Source: Tomocerus qinae
Lineage: Eukaryota; Arthropoda; Collembola; Entomobryomorpha; Tomoceridae
DNA length: 64,000 bases
Assembly (NCBI GenBank): GCA_020055645.1
Contig: CM034548.1
Span: 30,306,201 to 30,370,200, forward strand
Direction: 5' to 3'
In this document: piece after piece, positions 1-12,746 of the stretch
How positions within the stretch are numbered: position 1 is the stretch's first letter
How the letters are laid out: the number at the start of each line of letters is the position of its first letter
Program-made: the position numbers and the translations under genes
The notes under the pieces: model-generated
Database searches by the model: none
Told to the model about the DNA's origin: nothing
The model's input: the letters and a program-made list of their open reading frames with translations, nothing else

Positions 1-3000
1 ATTGAATGCACTGATAAATTTCGTTGTGTACCTTTTCCAAATATTTATCTATCAAGTTGGATTATCGATTTTATTGCCTTGGTAATCTGTAGCCAGTATG
101 CCAATAGCTACGCGAATTGTATAAATAATGAACTAACATTCTCAGAACTTATTTATCCATGTACAAATCATAGTCCTTATGCAAATTGAATATCCTTAGC
201 ATTGGTTAGTTACATAATTCCATGAATGAAAGAACTTTTTTTCATGATCTCGGGTTGTCTTTATTGCTCGCCGTACTCATCTCCATCAGTACCCCTGGAG
301 TTGACTTGCTCAGATAAAGCCTTATCTTCCGATAGATATAAAAGCTGTAGAAGTAAAGGTAGTGAGAGTTGAACCTTCTATAGGCATTAAATAAAACCAT
401 TAGATCTTCTAGGATAAAATTGTTCATTCATGTACGTACCGCTAGTTATTGTTTCAACAGCATCATCATAAATACTTTTATTTCTTTACGACCAGAGTAA
501 GTAGCTGTGACTAGAGATAAGTAATGTCACCGATAATGTGATATTTCAGTAGCTACATAGTTGATATCCTTTTTTTAGTTGAGCCTTTTTCGATTCTATT
601 TACTATTAAATTGAAAATTACAAGTGTTTGAATTGAATATACCAGTCATGGTAGTCTTGGCATAGCTATCTACTAAATTGGAATAGTCTGTATTCAGTCA
701 GCAACATCACCAATGCGAATAACACTGTAAAACGGTGGAGAGGAGGAAGAATCAAATTGTCGACTGGACTTTTCTTCACAAAAAGTCTCGAAAGCTTAAT
801 GGTCTCTAATGATATCATGAAAGAGACAGTGAGCTCTCATCCGTCGTTTGTTTTTCTAGGCAGGATGGAAAAAGGTTGTAATATGTCCCAGCAGTATGAG
901 CTACAAGGCGACAACGAGTCTCAGAGACAAAATGCTCGCGTTGCTGAGTTTTTTCACCCATTTTCAAAGTCTCACTACTAGTGCCTTTCGTCTGGTCTCT
1001 TCCGTCCTCCTCCTGCCTGCTAACAGTTTTTAGACTTTTCTTGGAAGAATAATTGCTATTTGTGAAAGAATGGCATAATTACTATGAATAATAACCTCCA
1101 ATAATAATTTTAACGTCTGTTTGCATTCCAATAGTAAGTAGGCTAAATTTTAAGACGCTATTCATGTAGGTAAACTTAAATTGTAGTTTTTACAAGTAAT
1201 GTGCATTGTTATTTATATTTATCAATACCACTTCTGTAAAAGGATAATTATAAAAAACGTGAAGTAAATAATAAAAAATATTTCTCACTTATATACATGT
1301 CTAGTAGTATTTCGTTGGTAAATACATTATTCAGTTGTAATTTTATGGCTATAGACTGTAAGTATTGAAATTTTATCAGAGGTTGTAAGTAGGTAGTTAG
1401 GTAATATGTAGTATTATTTTATTTGTAGCACTAGTAAATAGAGGAGTGTAGTGTATTAATGCTAAGTGGATGGTGGTGGGGAGATGAGGGTAGGAAGTAA
1501 AGTTTAAGTGAGAGTCTGAGAGTGTCGGTCGGTAGCAGTCAACTGAAGACGTATCCCTAACTGCCCCATAACTCAATCGGGCCGAGATAAGACTGGAGGA
1601 CAAGAAGTCGGAGCAACTTGTAGGGTCGGTAATTAGAGGTGCATCACCATTAGTTTCTAGCTACCTTCGAGCATAGTGATGTCTTCATTACCGAATTATT
1701 ACTTTATTACTCAAATTTCCACTTGACTCATTTATTCCTCACGCCTCCGTTTTTCTGTCCTCCGTATCTAAACTACATTCGCATCAAGATAGCCAACCCA
1801 GGCCTGGCTGGCTCGATCAAATTCCAATGCTATTACGATAGTGAACTTGCCTTGACTTGGGCTTGACTCGATTTGAATCCGTTCCAACACATTATGCCAC
1901 AGAGCGTATAGTTAGCCCAATTTACAGATAAGAGGATTGTCACTAAACCTGGCCTACCTAATTCTGAGAGCAAGGAGACCAGCTCAGAAAGAAATGTACA
2001 TAGGTAGGTAGTTTACATACATAGCAGAGCTATACAGATATAGTATTGGACCTTCTAGAGATATTTACACTTTTTCGCTCTCGATGCACTAAACATTAGC
2101 TTCTAGATTTTTTCTGGGGAAATGCTTAAATTTGAGATAAACAGAGCAAGTTAGAATGACTAATCTGAATATCTTATCTCTCCAGCTATCCATTCTGATT
2201 CACTTATCTCTTTTCTATTTCATTACCACCTTCAACCTTCCCTTCTTCGTCCCACACAATCCATAGATTAACACACTAAATTAACATTACCTTCAATTCA
2301 ACTCTTAATGCACTTTCTTAGGTCAAGTCCTCGACTCAATGCAATCTTATCTACAGCCGCAGTCTTTACCCAAGGCTGAGATTACTTACTTATGTTGTTT
2401 TGTTCGTGGAGAAGATACCGGATAACTGGATAATTGTGTCGACATTCATTAACGAATAAATCCATAAAAATATCTGTAGCTTCACTGTTTAATGTTCAAT
2501 CAAACCAAGTGCTCCAAGATACACTCAACAGCCACTTTGGTATGCCAAAAACGTGACACTCTTAACAGTCCAAATTTAAAATGATCAACCTGACTCGCCT
2601 GACTGTCATATTAAATGTCTACACAATCCTGTCATTCCTTTACCAACAGAATCATCCGGCTATACGGCACTCCATTGAAATAAAATAGCCAAAGTATTGT
2701 ATAGTAATAGAAATTATATCAAGTTGATTTAGTATCTGTATTAATATTCACATTTTTACAAACATTCATATAATATACTGCAGAAATTATTTTTTAAAGC
2801 TGAATCAATTAAAAAAATTAAAATCAAGGTTCAGTAATAATTGTACTCAGTTATTGAAAATGAATATTGTGAAATTGTGTTCTTGGGACTGTATAGATTA
2901 CGAAGCATATTTTACAACTTGAAGATGAAGGCACCAATGCTTTTCGTTCTCAAAAATAATCCCAGTTGCTTAATCAGCTTTATATTATCATTAAGGGCAG

Positions 3001-6000
3001 AAGTTGTTGACATCTTTAAACACAAGCAATCTCGATTTAATATCCGCATTGGACAGAGTACAACGTCGAGAGTTTTTTACGGAGAAGCTAATTAAATCTG
3101 TTTACAAGATTGAGAGCAGATTTAATAGGTGACTCATAGCAATGTGATGCGTCTTACAAAAGTTATGACCAAGTAGAGTAGTTACCTACCAAATTGTCAA
3201 TAACATAAAGCTTAATATATTTAATTGACTGATTATGTATAGGTACCTTTATTGTCTACATAATACCTATTTCTACGCTGTCATCCAAAGTTAATACGAA
3301 CACAATTTACATAAGCAGATACCTAGAATCGGCAAATTATAAATGAAAGTTATTTCATCCGTTGAGAATCTGTTCTATCAATTGCGCATTATATTATAAT
3401 CCATGATTATAAGCGATGTAATTGAGAATGTCTGCAGTAAGTTAGCATACAATATGCGACAAATAAAAATAGTCGTAATCTATGTGACTTGGTCTTGTGT
3501 AATTGAACCAGCATGCATTTTTATTTCATTTCCATGAAGTAAAATTATGGAATACCAATGCACACTATAGCCAGTCATTTAGATAATTTGAAGACATTAA
3601 GAAATTCAGTGCTATCGCGCTACAATTTTCTGTGGCCATTTACATTATCTGGATTTTTAGAATGAGCAGTAGGCACAGAGCGGAACAGAAGCGTATAGTT
3701 TATTAATTCCTTCAACAGAGATAGTGATTTCCCATTATATGCAAGACAGCCATGTATATAATGTAGTTAGTAGATAGCCGAAATGGCCACCCACCTGATG
3801 ACTACTTCAATTATCTCTATCTTGTCTGAAAACAGCACTTTCTTCCAAAGGTGCTCCACATTTCCGAGTAACTATTTCTTGGTGCATTTACATTGTTACA
3901 GTAATGCAGCCACATTAAGATAAACGAGATATGTAACATAAATAAACTCGGGAGAGGAAAGAAGAAAGTTGGGCAAAAGTAAAATAAAGGATTGCGACAT
4001 CCCATGCAAGCCATGTTTTCGGAAAAGACTTCTTTGAAGTCACTCGGTCGATCAGAGTCAAAATCAGGACCAAAAATAAGCGGAACGCTTTTCATACAAA
4101 TATATCTACAATTTACAACAAGTTCATGTCGTCACTTCTACAAATATGTAGCTACTATGCTATACGTCTGCTAGTATAGCACGTAAATATATCTTTGAAG
4201 AAAATACTCAAAATATTTATGCCGGTAGTACCGCAGCGATAGTGAAAGTGTAATTTCCTGATTGCAGTTGTATTAGGAGATGTACAGACAACAATTATAC
4301 AAGTATACTAAGGCAAACGTAGGGGCTATTATGGTATAAAAAAGTGACTTTTAAGGGTTCTTTTCTAGATAGTTTACCTCAAAATTGTAGCCAAGTGCAT
4401 TGGACGTTGCACGCTATGCTCTTTTCCGTGCTCCGCTACTCGTCTTGCGTTTCCCCAACTAACTCTAGTGAGGAAGGTCTTTCCATATAAATCTGTCTAT
4501 AGCCAAGCCACACCGCATTCAATAGAAAACTTGGGCATACGGAAAATGATATCTTTTGGAGTAAATAACTTTAATATTTATAAGAATTGTGAGTAAAAGA
4601 AGTCGCTCCGCTGAAGTTATCTTGTCCATTCTCCCTCTGTTCTGCCTTTTCCATTTAATTTCATCGCATGCATGTATGTATTAATAAGCAAGACAGACAA
4701 GTAACGTAGGTAAAAAGAACAGGATTTTCATTTTATAGAAAATTGAGCGGATTTTCTGAGCGGACCAAAGGAAGAAAGACATAAGCAAAGCTTTAATTAC
4801 CACTGACTAGCTGATGGCCGCTCTCAACTAAGTCAAGTGAAACATTTCGGATGTTCTTTGACTTTGAGGATTCGTTAATTTACTTTAAGACATTAGTAAG
4901 TACATCAGATGCATTAGTTACCCTACATTAGTATATTAACTATTTAGGCTCTAAGCTAACAAAACACTGGAGATGTTTAAACTCGCAACTCTTGAAGAGT
5001 CTCTTGAGTCTGGGCCGTGTGTGCCTAAGTAGCTTGCCCTGGTTTGATTTGACCTAATGCGTCAGATAATTATTTTGATGTATACTACTCATTTTTACAC
5101 TGTACTGTACCACACACTACTAACACAACAGGTAACTAACTACATGCAAAGGCCCATGACGACCCTCCGCAGGCACACCACAGACAACCAAATCTAATTA
5201 GAAACATATTGCTTTCCGCGTGTGTGTTTCTTTCCTTATTCTGCCATACCCCCAGCTCAAAGTGAATGTGATGCGAGTGTCCCCAGCAGCGCTAAGAAGG
5301 GCACGCTATTTTGCCACTCCAAATGAAACTCTTCGGCTTATGCTGTAGTTAACATCAATTATTTTTATTATACATCTGCATTTTAAATAGTCTAGGGTAA
5401 TAAACAGTTTGCTGCCCGTTAAGGCTGACTGGTCGATACAATATCCCTAGGCGAAATCATTTTACTACAGGCAGTGAAATAATAAATAAACAATTTGAGA
5501 TGATACTTGGAGTCGTATTTATTTTGTCACACTAAGCAGGAAGATATCTCATACCTCGGTTTGATCATTAGCTATTGGAGAATAAACTGATATAAATCCA
5601 TTTTGTACGTTCCAACTCAAGCAGAGTAGGTGCCTCTTCTACAATTCTATATTTTAATCCTTTGCGTTATTATTTTCATATTTCCATACAACGAAGTTAA
5701 ACTATATGATAAATGGGAAGTATACGCGCCTTAAAACTGGAAAGGTTTTAATCTCCGTAGATTGCAGATGCCTTATCAATGATTGGTGCCTCGTCGAGGC
5801 AGCCTTAAAATACTGCCGTACACCGTTTCTAATGAGAATTGAGCAATTCCAACAGAAGGACATACAATACTTCAATGAAGAAAGTAGTAGGTCCTGTCAT
5901 TATACTACTAAATATAGACAACGGTTATTGTCAACATCACCTATGTATATAAATATTTATGATGTAGGTATCTTTAAACTGTTTCTTAATGCGTGTTAAT

Positions 6001-6204
6001 TGCTATTAGTGTTTCCATTGCCTCAGTTGGGTCCATTGGGGTTTTAAGTTTTGAATCTGGTTCTGTTCTTTGAGGATTATATATTATTGAAATTAAATGA
6101 CGTATATTGACTGACTCACCTCGACTTGTTGAGCTTCTCCTCTATTAAATAGAATTCTGAGACAAAATTTTTTGACGCCTTGGCAAATTTTGACGTTTGA
6201 CGAG
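1..6204. other. Unannotated A+T-rich DNA
   Basis: No exon, RNA gene or clear mobile element was recognised. Open frames are short (97 residues at most) with random-looking composition. A cluster of inverted short words surrounds CAGGCCTG near 1797. TAGGTA/TACCTA words recur throughout. Confidence 0.6.
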
Positions 6205-6734
6205 AATAATTTCAATAAGATTTGTTCTGTGATATTTCATGTTTTATAAATGCTGCATGAGTTTAGCCAAGTCCGCAGTGAGGGGGCAACCGGGGCACGT
6301 GCCTCCCATTGTCTAAATCGACAAAAAGAAAGAAATTTTGTCCCAAAATGTCAAAAATTGCAAATATTGTAATGATAATTTCTTTCTGTTTGTTTGGCTG
6401 CAGCTTTACTGCAATAAGTGAAGTTGGACGCTGCAGACTTGTATGTAGTGAAGTCATTCCTTAATTCGAGGAATTTGTAACGACCCCAAGCATCATGTTC
6501 ACTTTTATAGTATACAATATGCATTGTCTATGTTTAGTAAAACGAATCGACAAGCAGGAACACCAATAAATGTCATAAAGTCATAATTTCTTTCCAAAAT
6601 TCCAAATCCAACACAGTTCACTTTTCATCGAACTATGTTGTGTCCTAGTAAAAGTATTAAACTCTAATAAACTCAATGACTTCTTTAATTTTCAAACAAA
6701 AAATTTTGAAGCAGATGCAATTTTGAACTATTTC

Positions 6735-6766
6735 AGGAGGATGTTCTACCACTGAACTATGTGGCC
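6735..6766 (-). repeat. tRNA 5'-half-like module (glycine-type D-arm), copy 1
   Basis: On the minus strand a 7-nt acceptor-like stretch and TA are followed by GTTCAGTGGTAGAAC, a D-arm with perfect GTTC/GAAC stem and the GTGGTAGA loop typical of glycine and related tRNAs. The 3' half of a tRNA does not follow. It lies about 155 bp downstream (minus strand) of the serine-type module. Confidence 0.5.
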
Positions 6767-6920
6767 TTACCGCTTAGAATGGCATCTGCCCAATCTTTGA
6801 AACGGTTACTATTTAATATAAACACAGATGGAAGCTGAGTTTGATATATAGAGACACTTAATATCAACCCACTATGAAAGCTGCGTTTAATATAGAGACA
6901 ATTTATTGCAAACTATTTAC

Positions 6921-7003
6921 CACAGGGAGAATCGAACTCCCGTCTTCCTCTAACTGATTTCACCATTAAATTGCAAAGATAACCAAGTCGGCTATCACGA
7001 CTG
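6921..7003 (-). repeat. tRNA-related module (serine-type), copy 1
   Basis: On the minus strand this reads as a degenerate tRNA. It begins GCAGTCGTGATAGCCGA, close to the start and D-arm of a type II serine tRNA, and ends with an intact T-arm, CGGGAGTTCGATTCTCCC, whose 5-bp stem pairs perfectly. The A-box and B-box spacing suits an RNA polymerase III promoter. The anticodon arm is not well paired, so this is a tRNA-derived repeat head or pseudogene and not a working tRNA. The same module lies at the equivalent place in copy 2. Confidence 0.6.
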
Positions 7004-7170
7004 CTACGTAGGTAGTTGGTTGATTAGGACCTACTTGACTGGAGATGCACAACCACAAACAAAACACTATAATGAACGATCATCTATATCTATATCACTA
7101 ATATTATATTCTGTTATGTTATATGTAGGAGTAGGAGGTAATCCGCGTATTTCAATTTCAAGAATAATAG

Positions 7171-7481
7171 GAATGTATATAAAATGTGGTGTCTAAGTAT
7201 TCCACGTTCACCTGAGTTATTGTCTTATCGCAAGAAATTGATAATCCGATTTTAATGAAAAAAGACAATAGTGTTGTCAGAAATCTAACTTTGGCCTGTT
7301 AAATAATTAGATTTATTCATAGTCGAGTTTGAGCGTCCAAGAAGAGACAAATGATTGGTTTCGGACACCACAATTGTCTTTTATTTCATCAAAATGTCTT
7401 TTATTTCATCAAAATCTGGTTATCAATTTCTTGCGACAAGACGATGACACAGGTTAAAGTGGGACACTTAGATATACATTC
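7171..7481. mobile_element. Foldback MITE inserted in repeat copy 1
   Basis: The ends are imperfect inverted repeats of roughly 100 bp, both beginning GAATGTATAT when read inward. The best-matched inner block is CGCAAGAAATTGATAA, near 7230 on the plus strand and near 7435 on the minus strand. The segment has no counterpart at the same place in copy 2, where AAGAATAATAGG runs on into different sequence, so it is an insertion. No clear target duplication was found. It carries no coding sequence and holds a small tandem duplication at 7375-7414. Confidence 0.6.
7375..7414. repeat. Two-copy 20-bp tandem duplication
   Basis: TGTCTTTTATTTCATCAAAA occurs twice, head to tail and without mismatch, at 7375 and 7395, inside the right arm of the MITE. 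The left arm has the sequence once, in diverged form. The perfect match suggests a late local duplication. Confidence 0.9.
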
Positions 7482-8411
7482 TTTACATTACACACATTAC
7501 AAATTTTTGTAATTAAATAACGTCTGAGTCCTCCGAACCACGTAGACCTTTGACCTTACTATCGTCCACTAGTTAGTTCCAATGTCGTACATTTTGAATG
7601 AACGTATTCATTATTGTATCCTATCTTAAAAATGTTATGAGATGCAGTCGTTTCATCGGTCATCGGTAAAACTTTTGATTAAAGAAAAACGAATGGCCCC
7701 CATAATATACATCTATGAAGGAGGAAGAACAAGGATTTTTTAAAATTTTGAGTTCAACGATTGTACTGTTGTACATAGCCTACAGCATTGGACAAATAGG
7801 TATGATTGAACGGTATTAATGTAAACTTACAATAATATAAAAATAAATTTTGCATTGCGTACAGCGTATGAAAGTTATTATTGCAAATTCACGGTTGACG
7901 GCTTAGGATCAACAATATAGTGAAATCATTGTCTTCATTCTTCTTGGGCGTAACTCAAATATATTAAATACTATTGACTATTTGTATTTAGTATTTTAAA
8001 TACATTTGATATTTTGAAAATAGATCAAAATTATTTTGTATTTCCCCCCTTAAAGTCACTAAAAATGGATTCGTGAAAAACCTTTATGTTTGATCATATT
8101 TAATATTAGGCGACTATTAACTTCCAATTTTCTTCCAGAAAAATATATTTTGTATTTCTTATTTTGAATAAATCATGAATAAAATTGTTTGTATTTCAAA
8201 ATCTAAATTGTTATTTCTTAGCAAAATATTTTTTAATGTATTTTGTCCTACTATGGCTTTAATATGCACTGACAGTGCCAACGTCAACTGTACAATTTGG
8301 GAAACTATATTGGTAGATTTTTGTAATGATTTATTTCGCGTTTATATAAAATATAGGATATACGGCAATATGATACCAAGCAATTTTCCCCCAAAAGCCT
8401 TCGACTTTAAC

Positions 8412-11400
8412 TCAGCGTTTAAGAAAACTTTAACCTACAACACATTTCACCCGTATGTGAAACACATTCCCATTTGGCCAATAAATAGGTACACAGTTAA
8501 ATAAATAACATTTATAATAACATACCTAAGTAAATCAATGAAGACTTCATCAATTTAATTCAATATAGCATTTACTATCTGCTATAACCTTTGAGTCTCA
8601 CAGTTAACGTTATAAAATAAAAATATATTTTGCCTTAGTTGGTAATTTTTGTCATTGTATTGCAAATTGAATGAATGGAACTTACTACATCGTTTTCACT
8701 ATAAACAGGAATTGTTCAAAGTATTTCCCTAAATATTATTAGCTTTTGTACATGTAAGCACGCTATAGTATTGGACGTGCACCCAGTGTATTTGAACACT
8801 TGTAACTTTGAATTATTGTAATAAGGTTGTTATGCAAGTTTCATGAGTTTTAAAGTTATATTTAAGGTTACCATTGGCAATATACGATACAGATTGTGAT
8901 TTTATGAATGGAATGTAAATATGTAAATGAAAAAAATAGAAAAACGCATCTGCATGGTTAGCATAAAGAAATTAGTTTGGAAAAGTAATTGCACAGATAA
9001 TACATGTTGGTATTGACATCATGACATCATTAAAAGAAGATCAGATCAGCAAAAGGATATAGAATATAGAGTAGAAGCGTGAGCTGGCTAGAAGTCCAAT
9101 ATAATATTGATAAAACGAAGCAAACAATAAGCAAAGTGTGTAAAGAAGTTGGGTGGGAAGGGAACAGCAGTCAAATTTAATAAGCGAGTTGTATGGTTTG
9201 TGTAGAAGTCTGGCTGTGCAGCTTATTGTCATTTAATTCCCTCACCTCACCCAAGAAGGCACCCTCCAGACCAATCCGAATGGTGCATTTGGATCCAATT
9301 GCAGTGAATTGCCTATTAATCCTTAATAGCTCAATATGAAAAAAACTGCTCTCTTTGTAATGTACATGACTTTACTGAGAGAGTTCATTTCCCATCTGTG
9401 ACTGATAAGCAAACTTAAGGAGAACGATAATATGACAGAATAATGCAGCACAAATGTTGAAAAGGAAGGAAGGCTTAGCATTATATGAAATGACATAACT
9501 AACCGAGACGATGATGATCGCCAGTAGATTTTGGTGCAGCAAAATGGAATCAGGGAGAGTCTCTTTAGTTTGTTTGGCTTATTGATTGTTAATAAATGTA
9601 TAGAGACGATAAAGTCAGGTAGTCAGGTCCTACTGCTTGGCTTAGCCAGAGCAATTATCTTTCATTAACATTTAATATTGTTATTATATCAATACAGAAC
9701 TTTATTCTTCATCTTGCTTTGAATTTAAGTACAATTTGGCCTGACAACAAAACAAAGTACTATAGCATATTACTTCTTAGCCGTACTAATTGTACGTATA
9801 ATACGACTATCTTAACCAGTCTAACTAGCTTGGCAAAGAAAGTTTGTTTAAGTAGAGTAAGTAGCTACTTTTAACTTGTACAGACATGGATTTAGATTTT
9901 AAATGCACATGCCGTGTATCTTGATGTGTACTTATAGTATAATGTTATGGATACCTATATTCATCTAACTCCAAGTGCTAACCACTTACGAAATGAGGAA
10001 AGAGTTGTGAATGGAGGAAAGAAGTGATAAAGTAGCATCAGGGGGAACAATGGGCATAACGAGCTGTAAACTACTGATGCGAATCATAAAGAGACCAATG
10101 AGATGAAATCTAATGGTAATGAGTGCCTACCTTAGCTATTATACACTGTACAGCCTCCTCTTCCTATCAATGTAAATGTGCAACGTGTACCTATGCAATA
10201 AATAATGTGAGCAGTCAAGTAGGAAAGGGCACAGTGCGTTTATACCAATCTGATGTTATTCTACTTTTTTCTTTCTCTCTGTACACCAAAATACTATAAA
10301 ATTAACCATTTACATCCGTAATACTTTGCTTTATAGCTAAATATTCACAATCGCATATAGCGATATGACTACTTCAATCCTCAGTAATTATCACCGAGGT
10401 TAGAATGGTTAATTAGGAGAATAATTTCTCAAATTTTGAAAACTTTAAAATCTTAAAATTAAAAGGTTTTTAAATCCCCTCCATGGATATCATTAGAAAT
10501 GGCTCTAGGTTTTGTTAAATTCTCCGCAAAACTGTAATGCATTAAAATTGTATTCTTATGTAATTATTTTATTTTATTGAAAATATTTTGAATTAGCCAT
10601 TTTTGTTTCACTTAAAATGTGTAGCAGATTATAGAAGATTATGTAGGCTCTGTAATTGCCTACAGAATTTTGTAAATGACATTTCTTGGACTCTTAAGAC
10701 TAAAACAGTGGCAGGGACTAAGGAAATGATTAAGGAAAGAGGGCAAAGCAATTCTTAGCACTGTCTGCCTTCCAATTTGCTGTTGTTCTTCAGTTTCTTT
10801 TGTATTATTTTGTGAGGCAGAGGTTATAGTATTCAGAGGAAAGAGAGCACACGAAAATACGCAATAGCAAAGAGTAGCTAGGGGTGAGTACAAGAGCGTC
10901 ATGGTAGTGTGACAAAACAACAATTCAAAGTAATTACTGAGCCATAGATCAGCAACACGACTAACTATTGTCATCTCATCTTACAATTAGTCGTCTGGTG
11001 TGAGTGCAATGAAAGTGCTGCACCTCCTAATCAGTCGCCATACATGTCTTTTGTTAAATGAGTACACTCTGCTTACGCTGGCAACGGCAACTATAAGTAT
11101 TTACGCCAAGTGCAATTTACCTATCTTTAGATAACAAGACTAATAATATTAAGACTGAATATTATAAAGATGAAGAAATGTACACCACCACCGCCTGCCT
11201 GATTAACAATGCCATTCAACTATTAGGTTATACGATTATAGTACCTAGTTTTGTCCAAAGTTTCACTGGTGTAAAACTTAAATGCAATATATTTTGCGAT
11301 GAAGTCTGTATTACGTTGTATTTCTCTTGCTTTGCCTTTCAAAAGTATATAGCCGAAGCCGAACCTGTACAGAAAAATTTGTATACAAGTACTATATACC

Positions 11401-11446
11401 CGTTTTGTTCAATCGAAAATGAATTGACTATTACCTTTAATTAAAC
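8412..11446. other. Unannotated spacer between the two repeat copies
   Basis: No gene or mobile element was recognised. The longest open frame (104 codons, minus strand, 10660-10974) shows no domain or splice context. Confidence 0.6.
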
Positions 11447-11536
11447 TAGCATAATTTCAATAATAATATTTGTTTTGTGATATTTCACAATTTATAAATG
11501 CAGCATTCATATTTTAGCCCTGAAAGTAAACATAAA

Positions 11537-11922
11537 AGGAAACTAACGCTGCCAAGGACCGATTTCTACGAGGGAATCACTCCTAAAAGACTTTACTCCT
11601 AAAAGATTCCTAAAGAGTACTTCTTCCTTCAATGCAATATATTAACTGATTGTTTTTAATTATTTTAGAGTTACCCTTTATACCACATTTAATCGTGACT
11701 ATTCGATGGGTTTACAAATCAGTTTAATTTTCAATATTTTTAATGTTAGTTAACTGTTAAGACAATCTTAAGCTGTTAATGCATGATTAAGTTGGACTGG
11801 ACGTAGCATTAGCTGGCCGTAGGAGTCCTTTAGGAGTAGTCTTTTAGGAGTGATTCACTCGTAGGAGTCGTTCCATGTAATCTCTAAACTAACCGTTTAA
11901 ACGGTTAGGATACGCGTTTCCT
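11537..11922. mobile_element. Foldback element with ACTCCTAAAAG subrepeats
   Basis: The ends are AGGAAAC and GTTTCCT. The flanks are AACATAAA (11529-11536) and TACATAAA (11923-11930), an 8-bp target duplication with one mismatch. Inverted arms of about 80-100 bp share a CTACGAG block, AATCACTCCTAAAAGAC and further ACTCCTAAA units, so the arms are built from short subrepeats. The right arm also holds a perfect 20-bp palindrome (11889-11908). The element is missing from copy 1. An 8-bp duplication fits hAT- or P-like transposition; the superfamily is not assigned. No coding sequence. Confidence 0.65.
11889..11908. repeat. Perfect 20-bp palindrome
   Basis: CTAACCGTTTAAACGGTTAG equals its own reverse complement. 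It sits in the right arm of the foldback at 11537-11922. The left arm has only CTAACG at the equivalent place. Confidence 0.95.
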
Positions 11923-12617
11923 TACATAAAAGAACTTCTCAATCTCAATACTCAAATCTTTTAATTTCAAAATTCTGGCTTCATTTACTGCAGTAAAGCT
12001 TCAGACAGAAAAACTTAGAGAAAGGTACCCTTAAAAATTATCACTATTTTCTCCATTTTTGGCATTTTAGTACAAAATTTCTTTCTTTTCTCAATTTTGG
12101 ATGGGGAGGGGTCACGTGCTTTGGTCGCTGCAGTCTGTATATTATACTAGTCTGGTCGTTACAATTTGAATTTGACAATTCGAATTTGTAATGACTCCAA
12201 AAATCATGTTCATTTTTATAGTATGTATACATGCTTATAACGAATCTACGAACAGAAACTCCTACTTTCATAAAGTCATAATTCCAAATCCAACACAGTC
12301 CAAGTTTCGCCTGACTATGTTGTGTCCTAGTAAAGTAATAAACTCTACTTTGGGTAATAGAATATTTCAAAATTAAACAATCAATAGTTATCAATCTTTT
12401 GAATTGAAACAACTCTGTGAGTCGGGATCAACATTGCTATTATAATTATATTTTTACTTATAATATGTTTAAGAAATGCCATCTGAATAGTTCACTTTTC
12501 TCTACCATCACAAAACGTTAAATTTGAATTACAAAATATCTAATAATAATAAGTGATAAGTACAATGTCTTCTTTGAATTTCAAAAAAAATTGTAGCAGT
12601 TGCAATTTTATACTAAA

Positions 12618-12653
12618 TCAGGAGGACGTTCTACCATTGAACTATGCGGTCTG
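12618..12653 (-). repeat. tRNA 5'-half-like module (glycine-type D-arm), copy 2
   Basis: The counterpart of 6735-6766. The D-arm is GTTCAATGGTAGAAC, with one loop change and an intact stem, preceded by GACCGCATA. The stem pairing survives in both diverged copies. No matching T-arm follows. Confidence 0.5.
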
Positions 12654-12746
12654 GTAATCCATTTTGTTCAGCAGGCCCAATTATTTAATAACGAATGTAC
12701 AATATGGTTCTTAGGTAAATGGTAGTACTATATACCACAGGGTACC

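Larger units (their letters stand above)
6205..8411 (+). repeat. Long dispersed repeat, copy 1
   Basis: This segment aligns in order and in the same orientation with 11447-15823. Shared blocks run from the start (TGTGATATTTCA followed by TATAAATGC, near 6230 and 11477), through an ATCATGTTCA block near 6493 and 12204 and the tRNA-related modules, to ACGAATGGCCCC near 7690 and 15166, and end at CCCCCAAAAGCC near 8390 and 15801. Mismatches and small indels are frequent, so the duplication is not recent. No terminal inverted repeats, LTRs or reading frame for a transposition protein were seen. The boundaries are where similarity fades and are good to about 20 bp. The copy carries one private insertion (7171-7481), and a stretch at its left end is inverted relative to copy 2. 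Confidence 0.8.

Noticed and set aside
4369-4596. Cysteine-rich open stretch (contains AKCIGRCTLCSFPCS)
   Set aside because: Only 76 codons without a good start; no known zinc-binding spacing recognised.
6921-7003. Functional tRNA-Ser gene
   Set aside because: The T-arm is good, but the anticodon arm does not pair and the module lies inside a dispersed repeat.
12044-12412. Open frame of 122 codons, minus strand, in repeat copy 2
   Set aside because: Not preserved in copy 1, and it spans the segment inverted between the copies.
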